A stretch of DNA of 64,000 nt, taken from positions 248,001 to 312,000 of the forward strand of contig NZ_AP018291.1 of the NCBI RefSeq assembly GCF_002368415.1, written 5' to 3'. This DNA is from Calothrix sp. NIES-4105. GTDB taxonomy: Bacteria > Cyanobacteriota > Cyanobacteriia > Cyanobacteriales > Nostocaceae. Made by a program: the position numbers and the translations under genes. Each line of letters starts with the position of its first letter. Position 1 is the stretch's first letter. Shown piece after piece: positions 33,916-42,581 of this stretch. The notes beneath the pieces were generated by a model. That model had not been told where the DNA came from and ran no database searches. It saw only the letters and a program-made list of their open reading frames with translations.

Positions 33916-33948
33916 AAAAAAGGCTGCTAGATTTGGGCTAGCAGCCTA
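33916..33948 (-). terminator. Terminator hairpin between convergent genes
   Basis: A perfect 10-bp stem, AGGCTGCTAG/CTAGCAGCCT, with a 7-nt loop directly follows the TAG of the EF-hand-like gene. The T-run is on the minus strand (TTTTTT at 33916-33921), so it best terminates the HNH-like gene transcript while probably also stalling the plus-strand one. Confidence 0.7.
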
Positions 33949-34014
33949 TAAAGTAACATAACGTATTCCACATTAATAGCTATGTGTAGACATAAGTAAT
34001 TATGCTGAATGGCA

Positions 34015-34884
34015 CTATTCATAAATCAAGATACTAAGTATTTCGTTAGGTATAATCCCATATTTTTGTGAGAGGATAGAAATATTTGATTCTCCTTTAG
34101 CGTGTTCTTTACGAATGGCAGCTATTACATTTTTTGAAATAGTATTTTTTGATTTGACTATAGATTTTTGCGCCTTTGGCTGAATTAATATTTTGGGATT
34201 AATACCACACTTTAATAAGTTATTCATATTTTTAGATTCTTCTCGTGTAACCCAACAGCAATTGTTTGGGAAAAAACCCTTTGTGGGGTCAATGCGTGCA
34301 ATTACACTACCCTTGGGTGCTGGTCCCATTTGGTCATAAAAAAGCTGAAAACTGTTAACCCACTCTGGATACATCTCAATCCCAGCCTCTTTGTTCTGCT
34401 TGTAAGATGCATTGTTTTCATTAAAACAAATAGTTTTTAATCGCTGCCAAGTTTTATACTCTTTTGACTTATATAATCCATGAATAACTCTATTTTCTTT
34501 AACGCGCGCTTTTTGCACGCAACCACAACTTGTAGTACTCCCGCTCACTAGGTTACGACTTCTAACATATTTTTCATTACCACATTCACATCTAACTTTA
34601 ATTAATATTTCACTATTATTATCGCGCTTAATTTCACTGCTAATTACTGTTAATAGATTTATTTTTCTACCAACTTCTGGTACATTGGCTTTACGAGTAT
34701 TACCTTTTTTCTTAGCAAGATTACTTACTTTTAAATCTTCTTTATCAACATCGACCACTTTAAAAGTTTTTTTACATACGCATTTTACTTTCGTTTCATC
34801 TTCACTCGGCTCATTAATTACAATCAAATCCCCAAAACTTTTACCTATTTTAAAAAACTGTTTTTCTTTTTTAACTTTACTCAT
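34015..34884 (-). CDS. HNH-like phage-type endonuclease with zinc ribbon
   Basis: 289 residues. Residues 80-125 hold a zinc-ribbon pattern (VRCECGNEKYVRSRNLVSGSTTSCGC). Residues 130-215 follow a motif common in phage homing-type nucleases: HGLYKSKEYKTWQRLKTIC, EMYPEWVNSFQLFYDQMG, and IARIDPTKGFFPNNCCWVTREE, with the R-x-D and N-C.W core. The Lys-rich C-terminus ends in helix-turn-helix-like segments (AAIRKEHAKGESNISILSQKYG). An N-terminal half-repeat of the ribbon (VKCVCKKTFKVV) is also seen. Probably a selfish or recombination-related nuclease. DNA cleavage is inferred from the family. Confidence 0.6.
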   Translation of the reverse strand: MSKVKKEKQFFKIGKSFGDLIVINEPSEDETKVKCVCKKTFKVVDVDKEDLKVSNLAKKKGNTRKANVPEVGRKINLLTVISSEIKRDNNSEILIKVRCECGNEKYVRSRNLVSGSTTSCGCVQKARVKENRVIHGLYKSKEYKTWQRLKTICFNENNASYKQNKEAGIEMYPEWVNSFQLFYDQMGPAPKGSVIARIDPTKGFFPNNCCWVTREESKNMNNLLKCGINPKILIQPKAQKSIVKSKNTISKNVIAAIRKEHAKGESNISILSQKYGIIPNEILSILIYE

Positions 34885-35028
34885 GACTTAAACAGTTATT
34901 AAAGCTCGATAACTATACTAACATAAATACTTATCTTGTACTTAAAACTCATCAGCATTTCTGTAATATCTGATACATTTTGCTTCGTTTATTATGCCAT
35001 GTATTGTATAACATGTAACAATCTTTTC

Positions 35029-35064
35029 ACTATTAGAGTGGTTCTTGAGAGCCACTCCGATAGT
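35029..35064. terminator. Hairpin downstream of the 35073-35969 gene
   Basis: GAGTGG...CCACTC stem flanked by ACTAT...ATAGT. On the minus strand the loop contains TCTCAAGA, as in the terminator at 20081-20128. There is no good T-run, so termination is less certain here. The shared stem-loop suggests a duplicated regulatory or RNA-processing element. Confidence 0.45.
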
Positions 35065-35072
35065 GAATTGAA

Positions 35073-35969
35073 TTAATGGGTTTTGGTTTTGAGAAGCAAA
35101 TGCTTTTTGATCTGATTTTCGTGATAGTTGGTTATAAGCATTTTCTTAAAATCAGCGCGCGTTGCTTCTAAGTTTTTGAACAGTTGGTCAATTTTGTATG
35201 AAAAGGTTACTTGCTGACGAGTGTATACCCAGACCAGTTGATTTATTTTATACGCATCTTCAGTATCATAAAGCGTATATGCAATTTGTTGGTAGAAGTT
35301 ATTGAGCGTAAATGGTTGCCGTTTGGCACTTGTCCGAATGTCAACAATTGTGCCATCAATAATTATCTGGCAATCAGCGTGCAGTGTGCTGCTTAACTCA
35401 AAAGTAGCGTTTGATGCTGCTAGTTTATCAATATTTATTAAATGTTCGATTGCGTACCATACTTTTGATAGGGCTGCGCTGATGTTTGAGACATCATCTA
35501 TACTAGGGCGCCATTGAGCAATGTAGTCTTCCGAAACGTTGAAATTTTTTCCTTCATCTTTAAAAAAGGGTTGGATGATTGATAAAGGTTTGTAGCTTCT
35601 ATAGTATCCTTCAAAGGCGCCGAGAAGTAGCATTTTGAACGCTTCTTCTTCGGTTGATTCGCTATTTGCACAACAGGTTTTGTTAAGGCTAGCTAAATTA
35701 AATCTTGTAAGTATTCTTCCGGCTAATGTGTCATTTAGCCAATACGTATTTTGTTGCTTTGAGGCAATAAATTTACGGAATGCGTAAGTAACAGCGTTAC
35801 CAACTAATGGAAAATTTGACATAGCTGTTGGTGTTATTATAGATGATTGTGACATCACTTTATTATGATTATGAATGATGTTTCCTACACCTTTATGATA
35901 CTTATCAGCAAACCACTTGCTAACAGGGGATGAGGGGTTGTTTAATTCTTTAGTTAAACTCATGTGCAT
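35073..35969 (-). CDS. PD-(D/E)XK nuclease-like protein (RecB/Cas4-type fold)
   Basis: 298 residues. HADCQIIIDGTIVDIRTSAK followed by NNFYQQIAYTLY matches the core of the RecB/Cas4-type nuclease fold: an Asp in a beta strand, then xDI-x-T, then the Q-x3-Y helix. The catalytic Lys is replaced by Arg (DIRT), so activity is uncertain. The preceding 190 residues are helical. It is preceded by a promoter-like motif at 36001-36022. It could process ends during plasmid replication or transfer, which is inference only. Confidence 0.5.
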   Translation of the reverse strand: MHMSLTKELNNPSSPVSKWFADKYHKGVGNIIHNHNKVMSQSSIITPTAMSNFPLVGNAVTYAFRKFIASKQQNTYWLNDTLAGRILTRFNLASLNKTCCANSESTEEEAFKMLLLGAFEGYYRSYKPLSIIQPFFKDEGKNFNVSEDYIAQWRPSIDDVSNISAALSKVWYAIEHLINIDKLAASNATFELSSTLHADCQIIIDGTIVDIRTSAKRQPFTLNNFYQQIAYTLYDTEDAYKINQLVWVYTRQQVTFSYKIDQLFKNLEATRADFKKMLITNYHENQIKKHLLLKTKTH

Positions 35970-36000
35970 GAAATATGATTATTTCAAATCTCATGCGTAG

Positions 36001-36022
36001 CTATTGTTACTTTAATTGAAAA
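36001..36022 (-). promoter_or_regulatory. Promoter-like motif upstream of the PD-(D/E)XK-like gene
   Basis: Minus strand: TTTTCAATTAAAGTAACA, then GCTACGCATGAG, with 15 nt between TTCAAT and TACGCAT. It lies 32-53 bp before the start. Confidence 0.45.
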
Positions 36023-36023
36023 T

Positions 36024-37148
36024 TTATTTATCTATTACTACAATCGTCCAATCGCCATTTAGACTATTGGCGGCTATTTGCAACTGTTTTTGAATTAGGC
36101 GAGTACGTTCGTTAAAGTCTATAAAACTTTTACGCTGACGGCAAGTGATAACAAAGCTTGGTATTTCTGGCATCCATTGTAATTTTCTTTTAGCCACTTC
36201 AACTACATCTACATGTGGACAGCTTTTTGTGATGTGATTATATATTCGTGTACGTTGAGCATCATCTAATTTGATTAATTGGGTTTCATATGAACTAGAC
36301 TCTAACCTCTCATTCAAACCGTTGATCACTTTCTGTGGCGATAAGTCAATTATACCTAAGCTAGCCAATTGACAAATATCTTGGTATTTTGGCAAATTTG
36401 CTTCACTGATAGTTAATTCAGTATTTGTTAGTAAAGCGTGAACTGCTACCCAAATATCAGTACAAGCTTTATCTAAATTTTTAGCAATATTCGTAAATTC
36501 TTCTCTTGAACTAACATAGTTTTCAAAAATATTAAATTCTTTATTTTTAATCTTATTTATAATATAATAATCAAATGTATAACTTTCAGGATGACAATTG
36601 TCGTTATCTACTAATTTTAATAAATATTTTATATACCATTGTGTAAATGGCTTCCATAGTTGAAAACTATTTGAGCTTACACTTTCGACTCCTTGCCAAA
36701 ATTTTAATTCTCTTCTAAGTATATTTCCTGGTTGTGTTTTTATTGCGTTTATGATAATGTCTTCTAAAACACATTGATTTGTTGTTAAAAGAGCTATTCC
36801 TATGTAAATGATTTTTTGGCGCCAAACTAGCCTTGGGATTTCGTATACTTCAATTTTGTTGTTAGGCGCAATTCTATAACTTAATTTTTTGTTTACGGTT
36901 TTATCTAAATATTTTTGTGTAAGAGCGTCGGGTGCAATTCCTACTTTATGTGGAACTTGAGTAGGTAAAATCAAACTGAATAAACCAGCTATTATTACGA
37001 CTGGTAAAATTACTTTTAGTAGTACTGAATCATTGAACAGTTTACTATTGTAGCATTGGTAGGCAACCAATCCTGAAACAATTGCTGCACAAATTGTACA
37101 ACATAATACATATATCCGACCGATAAAGGGAGCTATGTTGAACTTCAT
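36024..37148 (-). CDS. Membrane-anchored hypothetical protein
   Basis: 374 residues from the second ATG (37148). The ATG at 37154 is equally possible. Two membrane helices are near the N-terminus (GRIYVLCCTICAAIVSGLVAY and LLKVILPVVIIAGLFSLILP). A cytoplasmic part of about 300 residues has no recognised family. It overlaps the start of the divergent membrane methyltransferase gene, so the two starts cannot both have a separate upstream leader. Confidence 0.55.
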   Translation of the reverse strand: MKFNIAPFIGRIYVLCCTICAAIVSGLVAYQCYNSKLFNDSVLLKVILPVVIIAGLFSLILPTQVPHKVGIAPDALTQKYLDKTVNKKLSYRIAPNNKIEVYEIPRLVWRQKIIYIGIALLTTNQCVLEDIIINAIKTQPGNILRRELKFWQGVESVSSNSFQLWKPFTQWYIKYLLKLVDNDNCHPESYTFDYYIINKIKNKEFNIFENYVSSREEFTNIAKNLDKACTDIWVAVHALLTNTELTISEANLPKYQDICQLASLGIIDLSPQKVINGLNERLESSSYETQLIKLDDAQRTRIYNHITKSCPHVDVVEVAKRKLQWMPEIPSFVITCRQRKSFIDFNERTRLIQKQLQIAANSLNGDWTIVVIDK

Positions 37149-39414
37149 ATACATTACGACACTATCAGTTTCTGCTTTTTTGTTATTTTCAATACAATTA
37201 CTGGTAGCTAAGATAATGCTACCTGTGCTTGGAGGTTCACCGAATGTTTGGATAAGCTCGAACCTATTTTTCCAAGTCCTACTTTTAAGTGGGTATTATG
37301 TATCAACTATACTATCACGCATTCATCTGAGCCGTTACATATACTTAGCATTTATTCTAGTGGCAGCCTTTATTTTGCCGTCACAATTAAAAGTAGATAT
37401 TGGTGTACCGATAGATGAACCAACAGTTTGGGTGTTTAAATATTTATTGATTAGTGTGGGTTTGCCTGCGTTGTTGTTATGTACGGTGGCGCCGCTTTTG
37501 CAGTTTTGGTATGGTAAGGCGATGCCTGGTAGCAATCCATATTTGTTATATGCAGCATCTAATCTTGGAAGTTTTTTAGGTATTTTGGTTTATCCGTTAT
37601 TAATTGAGCCTCGTTTAGAGTTAGATATACAGTTTCAATTATGGCGTAGTATTTATTTAATATTACTAGCTACAATTGTAACTATCATATTTACTACATT
37701 TCAATCAGGAAATTGGGATATAAACTTTCAGACTGGGAATAGTGAAGATAATGATTATCCAATGGTAGAGCCAAGTTTGTTGGAAAAGTTACGTTGGATA
37801 TTTTTTGCAGCAATACCTGTGAGCTTGTCATTGTCCCTTACATCTTATATTACGCAAGATATAGGTTCTTTCCCTTTGCTTTGGGTTTTACCTTTAGGGT
37901 TATATTTGTTATCGTATATACGTGGATTTAAACCATTAAATAAACCAACTTTTCTCGCAAGCCCATATAAATATGTATTAATCGCATTAGTATTTTTTGG
38001 GTTTAATTCTTATTTACCAATACCACCACAAGTAAAATTTTTGTTATCAACAATTTTGTTTTACCGAATATCATTGAATGTTCACAATTATTTATATCAG
38101 TTTCGCCCACATGTTTTTTACTTACCACAATTTTATTTGTTTACGTCGCTTGGTGGCGTTGCTGGAGGATTGATTAATGCAGTTGTGGCACCTACATCGT
38201 ATAAATTTACTATAGAATATGCTATTTGCTTGATATTGTGTTTATTGATTAATCCAATAACCCAAGTTAGTGTCACTACACATGAGGTTCGTAGTAAGTT
38301 GTTGTTGGGTAGTGGCTTTTCGCTGAAACAGTATAATATACAGCCAAGTATTTTGGATAAAAATACTATTTACATTATTTTGTTAGCAATTGGCGCAATT
38401 GAGTATATTTTATTTTGGGGAGATTGGCATCAGCCTAACTTTAAAACTTATGTTGGTGTTTTAGTACCTTTGGTTTTGTTTGGTATTGCGATATTGAAAC
38501 TAGATTCAACCAAGTTTCAAAAGGCTGTTGTGCTAACTTCGTTGGTCGGTATATTGTTAGTGTTTAAACCTTTTGGTAACTATCTGTTTGCAGATAGGTC
38601 ATATTTTGGGAATTTACAGGTAATAAGGTCGGACAATAACGGTGGTTCAAGGATAATGCTACACGGGATAACGATGCATGGTTTTCAGAGTGACAGCATG
38701 ATGTCATCTCCACCATCAGGACTCGCGGCGCCAGGTTTAGCTTACTATACTGCTGTTAAAGAGGTTGTAGAAAAGATAAGTGATGATTATAATCGCTCTA
38801 TCAAAATAGGCATGGTAGGCATGGGTGCTGGGATAAGTGCTATGTATACTTCTAGTTCAGATGTGCTTGATTTCTATGAGATTGACCCATTGGTAATTAA
38901 GGTAGCAACTGACACCAAGTATTTTACTTATATAAATAAATCACCTGCGAAGATAAACATTATTCAAGGTGATGCTCGGCTATCACTTTCAATTTCAACT
39001 CAGAAATATGACTTACTTGTGCTAGATGCTTTTAGCTCTGATGCAATTCCCACACACCTACTAACTAGAGAAGCATTTGAAATATACAGTCGTCGAATGA
39101 ATCCGGATGGTGCGATACTTGTACATATCAGCAATAGGTATTTTGACTTGTCGCAGGTGGTTGCTGCAACAGTACATGGATTAGGGAAAGACATCTTGAG
39201 AAAAGATTATAACCCTACACCAGAAAATGGGATTCTTGGTGAAGCGCAAGCTAAGTGGCTAGCAGTAGGCTTGAAGGAAACATTGAATAAGTATGTTGAT
39301 GAATGGAGTGAAGTGGTTATAGATAGTGACATTAAACCTTGGACTGACGATTACGCCAACCTACTTGGCGCCTTAAACTTTTTGCGTAATAACGTGCATA
39401 CCAAAAATCAATGA
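37135..39414 (+). CDS. Membrane-fused spermidine synthase-like protein
   Basis: 759 residues. The N-terminal 450 residues contain about ten or more membrane helices (SVSAFLLFSIQLLVAKIMLPVLGG at the start). The C-terminal 230 residues are a spermidine-synthase-type Rossmann domain: IGMVGMGAGISAMY (SAM/aminopropyl site), FYEIDPLV, IIQGDARLSL and YDLLVLDAFSSDAIP. This architecture is widespread in bacteria under the name fused MFS/spermidine synthase. The actual substrate is unknown. It starts inside the 5' end of the divergent 36024-37148 gene. It ends 11 bp before the convergent 39426-42302 gene. Confidence 0.8.
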   Translation: MLNFIYITTLSVSAFLLFSIQLLVAKIMLPVLGGSPNVWISSNLFFQVLLLSGYYVSTILSRIHLSRYIYLAFILVAAFILPSQLKVDIGVPIDEPTVWVFKYLLISVGLPALLLCTVAPLLQFWYGKAMPGSNPYLLYAASNLGSFLGILVYPLLIEPRLELDIQFQLWRSIYLILLATIVTIIFTTFQSGNWDINFQTGNSEDNDYPMVEPSLLEKLRWIFFAAIPVSLSLSLTSYITQDIGSFPLLWVLPLGLYLLSYIRGFKPLNKPTFLASPYKYVLIALVFFGFNSYLPIPPQVKFLLSTILFYRISLNVHNYLYQFRPHVFYLPQFYLFTSLGGVAGGLINAVVAPTSYKFTIEYAICLILCLLINPITQVSVTTHEVRSKLLLGSGFSLKQYNIQPSILDKNTIYIILLAIGAIEYILFWGDWHQPNFKTYVGVLVPLVLFGIAILKLDSTKFQKAVVLTSLVGILLVFKPFGNYLFADRSYFGNLQVIRSDNNGGSRIMLHGITMHGFQSDSMMSSPPSGLAAPGLAYYTAVKEVVEKISDDYNRSIKIGMVGMGAGISAMYTSSSDVLDFYEIDPLVIKVATDTKYFTYINKSPAKINIIQGDARLSLSISTQKYDLLVLDAFSSDAIPTHLLTREAFEIYSRRMNPDGAILVHISNRYFDLSQVVAATVHGLGKDILRKDYNPTPENGILGEAQAKWLAVGLKETLNKYVDEWSEVVIDSDIKPWTDDYANLLGALNFLRNNVHTKNQ

Positions 39415-39425
39415 CACTACTTATC

Positions 39426-42302
39426 TTACACTTCAATCTCCTCTTTTTTGGTACGTGGCGTAGGACGAGGTGTTTGTTTAGTTTGAGTTTCTTGCTTTGC
39501 TTGTGCTTGCTTTTGGGTTAAATTTTGAGTAGGAGTAAATTGTTGATTAATTTGTTCTAAACGTAATTCTTTTAAATCTTGAATGATGTCATTTTTATTC
39601 ATGAAACTAACTGTAGCGTTTGGGTCATCACTTTCTTGCGCCATTGCAGTTTTATGTGTAATAATTTTGTCGTACATTACGCATTGGTCGGGTATTGTTG
39701 CTTTACCTGGAGTTCTGTCTATTCTATCTTTTACTTCTTTGAGTCCTTCTTCGATTTCGGCTGCATGTGCTGGATTTTCTTGTAATTCATCTACCATTTG
39801 TACCCATTCTTTTTGTACCCAAGGATGAATATCAACAGTAACTTGTCCTAGATTTCTATTGTCAGTATTAACTTCTATTTTTGTTGATATCTGTTCATTT
39901 ATTACACCAAAATTCATTTTTAAATTTTGGTTGCGCTTATAAGCGTTTTGGGAAATTTCTTTAATTTGGTTAATATCATAGTCAGATATATTCATTGTAC
40001 TGACTTTACTTTCAATACCATTTTCTGTTTTTTCTAAATCAAATTGTACTAACTTTTGCTCCCCTCTTCCATCATTACTATCTTTAGTTAGTATGAGCGA
40101 TGCACGATTTTCGTTTTCTGGGTCGCGTTCCCGTTTAATAGTAAAATCACCAACCGTTAATTCGTCTTTTTTGACTTGATTTAGTGCGTTATTAAGTATT
40201 CCTAATACTTCAGTTTCTTTAAATGATTGGAGTGTGTGTAGTGTACCTGCTAGTGCCAAACTACCAAGTTCGTTACCCATTTCGCGTATATCGGTTTGTT
40301 GTAAATCGGGTAAGCCTTTTCCTTCGTTAATTCGTTCAGCAACAATTAAAAATTCTTGTTTTTCAACGGGTGATAATTTATGTTGAGTTGTTTGTCTACG
40401 TAAATTATTTATTATATTACCTTCTTTGATATCAGGTGTACCATCTTTATTTAACTTGAATTCCATCAATGGTTCTTTGAACCCCTTTGCTTCATCCCCA
40501 CGACGATGAATACTAACTACACCATTTTGCTTGCGAATGGCAAAAGCATCACTACGGTAAATCCTACTTCCATCGGTTTCAATTGTGCCGTATTTTTTAA
40601 GCATCTCGGTAGCAGACAAAGCAATATTTTTATTATTTTCATATTCAACTTTAGTTTTTTCACCCTTGTGCTTGATTTCATATATGGGGATAACTGATTG
40701 CCTAGCCCACTGTTGCGCGCGTGGCTCGACTTCAGGATTTGATGCAATTGTTTGGTAAGTATAATTAGCTGATGGTTCTTCTTTTTCTTCAATCTTTGTT
40801 TTTTTGGCAACTGGTGGTACTTCCTCTTGTACTTCAGCGTTTTGCTTTTTAGGTACGAGTGTTGTTGCTTCATTCTGTTCCTCAATAGGGTCTTTTTTGT
40901 TAAAAATTATAGGTAGTTCTTTTTGTGTTTCAACTTGATTTGAAGGTGTAGGAGGAACTTCTGTATTTTCTTCATTAATTCTTACTTCGTTAGCGGTTGT
41001 CCCAGCTATAAACGTGGCGCCACTAGTAGATAAATTGTTTGTTCCTTGGTCGGTGGAAATCTCATATACCTCTTCGGTATTGCCTAAAGCATCTACTAAT
41101 TTACTTTTATTGTTAAGCTGATTATCAACTCCAGTTGGCAATTCACTTTGTGAGTACACCTCCTCTATATTAAGCTGCCCGTTCGGGGGTAATTCTATGT
41201 CACTAATTTCATTGATATACCCCTCTAAATTAGAAAATTCACTAACTTCATCATTTAATGTTTCAGTGTTGTTAAGTACGGGGGTGGGATTGACCGTTAC
41301 AGTCGCATTTTCATCCAATACCAAACCATCTGCATCATATTGGGGTGATTGATTAATCTCGTTTTGTTTATTAATATCGGGCATTTCATCTATTTGCGTA
41401 AATTCATCAATTTCTGTATTAATCTCGCTATTCAATTCTTCTGGGGACTTTTTTATATCAGTCTCAATAATTAACCCATCTGTATCATATTGTAAAGGCT
41501 GGCTTTCAACTAAGTTTTCATTATTTATATCATTTTCAGTATGCTTAATATCGTTTAATTTTTTAACGTTGTTTTCTACTACTTGAGATAGCATGTTATC
41601 AACAGATGTAATGAGGCTTTCTTCATCATTACTTTGAACTACATTTTCAATATTCCCTTTGCTTGGTGGCAGTAATAAGGGCGAGTTAGGTGGTAGTAAT
41701 CGGCTCAAAGGTTCGTATGCAGTATCAAGTATTTCTTCTTGACTTAATTCTTCAGTAAAAGCATTTTTTACTACTTCACCATTTTCTAACTGCGCGTATA
41801 ATACCTTAGTTTCGCCACTTTCTGTGGTAGCGGTTATTTGAATTGTTGGTGGTTCGTTTGAAGGATTGTAATGGTATTCTGTATTGCCTTCGGGTAGAAG
41901 CGAGATTAATCTAGTTGCAATGGTTTGTGCTTGGTACTCGGTAAATGGCTGTTCTATCTCCGCACTGTATTGTATTGGTTCTGAGTTCCACGGATTAGAA
42001 TTAATTTCTGTAAACTCATCAGCTATAATTGATTGAGTTTTAGCACTTGTTTCTGACTCTTTATTTAAATCAACTTTTTCCCATTTGTAGGCGCCAGGTG
42101 TATTTGGGTCTTCGACTAAATTGTATGTTTCTTCATCAACTTTTACAGCCACTTTTTTATTTTCTTGATGTTCTTGCCATTTTTCGTTTAGTTTCTTAAG
42201 CAGTTCCCATAATACTGTTGCAAATGCCTGAGCAGTCTTTACTGCATGTTCTTGTGTTTCAGTGTACGATTGGTCAATTCTATTATCTTTTTGGTCAAAC
42301 AT
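39426..42302 (-). CDS. Large acidic, low-complexity protein of the conjugation cluster
   Basis: 958 residues, family not recognised. Residues 1-500 are Asn/Glu/Thr-rich and contain repeated short units such as QYDTDGLIIE and QYDADGLVLDE. Residues about 560-900 look folded (AFAIRKQNGVVSIHRRGDEAKG; LGSLALAGTLHTLQSFKETEVLG; VTVDIHPWVQKEWVQMVDEL). The end is Gln/Thr/Lys-rich. No relaxase HUH triad or Walker motif was found. It lies beside the coupling protein gene on the same strand, so a transfer accessory or substrate-recruitment role is possible. A true relaxase was not recognised in the window, so this is a candidate to check. Confidence 0.5.
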   Translation of the reverse strand: MFDQKDNRIDQSYTETQEHAVKTAQAFATVLWELLKKLNEKWQEHQENKKVAVKVDEETYNLVEDPNTPGAYKWEKVDLNKESETSAKTQSIIADEFTEINSNPWNSEPIQYSAEIEQPFTEYQAQTIATRLISLLPEGNTEYHYNPSNEPPTIQITATTESGETKVLYAQLENGEVVKNAFTEELSQEEILDTAYEPLSRLLPPNSPLLLPPSKGNIENVVQSNDEESLITSVDNMLSQVVENNVKKLNDIKHTENDINNENLVESQPLQYDTDGLIIETDIKKSPEELNSEINTEIDEFTQIDEMPDINKQNEINQSPQYDADGLVLDENATVTVNPTPVLNNTETLNDEVSEFSNLEGYINEISDIELPPNGQLNIEEVYSQSELPTGVDNQLNNKSKLVDALGNTEEVYEISTDQGTNNLSTSGATFIAGTTANEVRINEENTEVPPTPSNQVETQKELPIIFNKKDPIEEQNEATTLVPKKQNAEVQEEVPPVAKKTKIEEKEEPSANYTYQTIASNPEVEPRAQQWARQSVIPIYEIKHKGEKTKVEYENNKNIALSATEMLKKYGTIETDGSRIYRSDAFAIRKQNGVVSIHRRGDEAKGFKEPLMEFKLNKDGTPDIKEGNIINNLRRQTTQHKLSPVEKQEFLIVAERINEGKGLPDLQQTDIREMGNELGSLALAGTLHTLQSFKETEVLGILNNALNQVKKDELTVGDFTIKRERDPENENRASLILTKDSNDGRGEQKLVQFDLEKTENGIESKVSTMNISDYDINQIKEISQNAYKRNQNLKMNFGVINEQISTKIEVNTDNRNLGQVTVDIHPWVQKEWVQMVDELQENPAHAAEIEEGLKEVKDRIDRTPGKATIPDQCVMYDKIITHKTAMAQESDDPNATVSFMNKNDIIQDLKELRLEQINQQFTPTQNLTQKQAQAKQETQTKQTPRPTPRTKKEEIEV

Positions 42303-42305
42303 AAA

Positions 42306-42575
42306 TTATTCTGCTAGTGGTAATCTATCGATTAAAGCGGAACCATTAAAAGAAGCAAATACTATTTGCTTGTCAAACTTTACTACTATCGTTTTAGGCT
42401 TGGCACCTAGGTTTGGCATCATATCGCAATATACTTTATCAGGATGATTCGCATCTTTATGGTAAACAATAATTGAGTCAAAGAAATGTTGCTCAATATA
42501 TGGGGGAAACTTACTACTCCAGCGAGGTAGTTTTTTGTATTTATCAATCTGTGCTTGCAGTTTTTTGGATATCAT
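42306..42575 (-). CDS. Small hypothetical protein
   Basis: 89 residues, unrecognised. Begins with a basic helix (SKKLQAQIDKYKKLP) and ends with beta-like segments (TIVVKFDKQIVFASFNGSALI). It is packed between the coupling protein gene and the 958-residue protein gene (3-6 bp gaps) and is surely part of that transcript. Confidence 0.5.
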   Translation of the reverse strand: MISKKLQAQIDKYKKLPRWSSKFPPYIEQHFFDSIIVYHKDANHPDKVYCDMMPNLGAKPKTIVVKFDKQIVFASFNGSALIDRLPLAE

Positions 42576-42581
42576 AACTAA

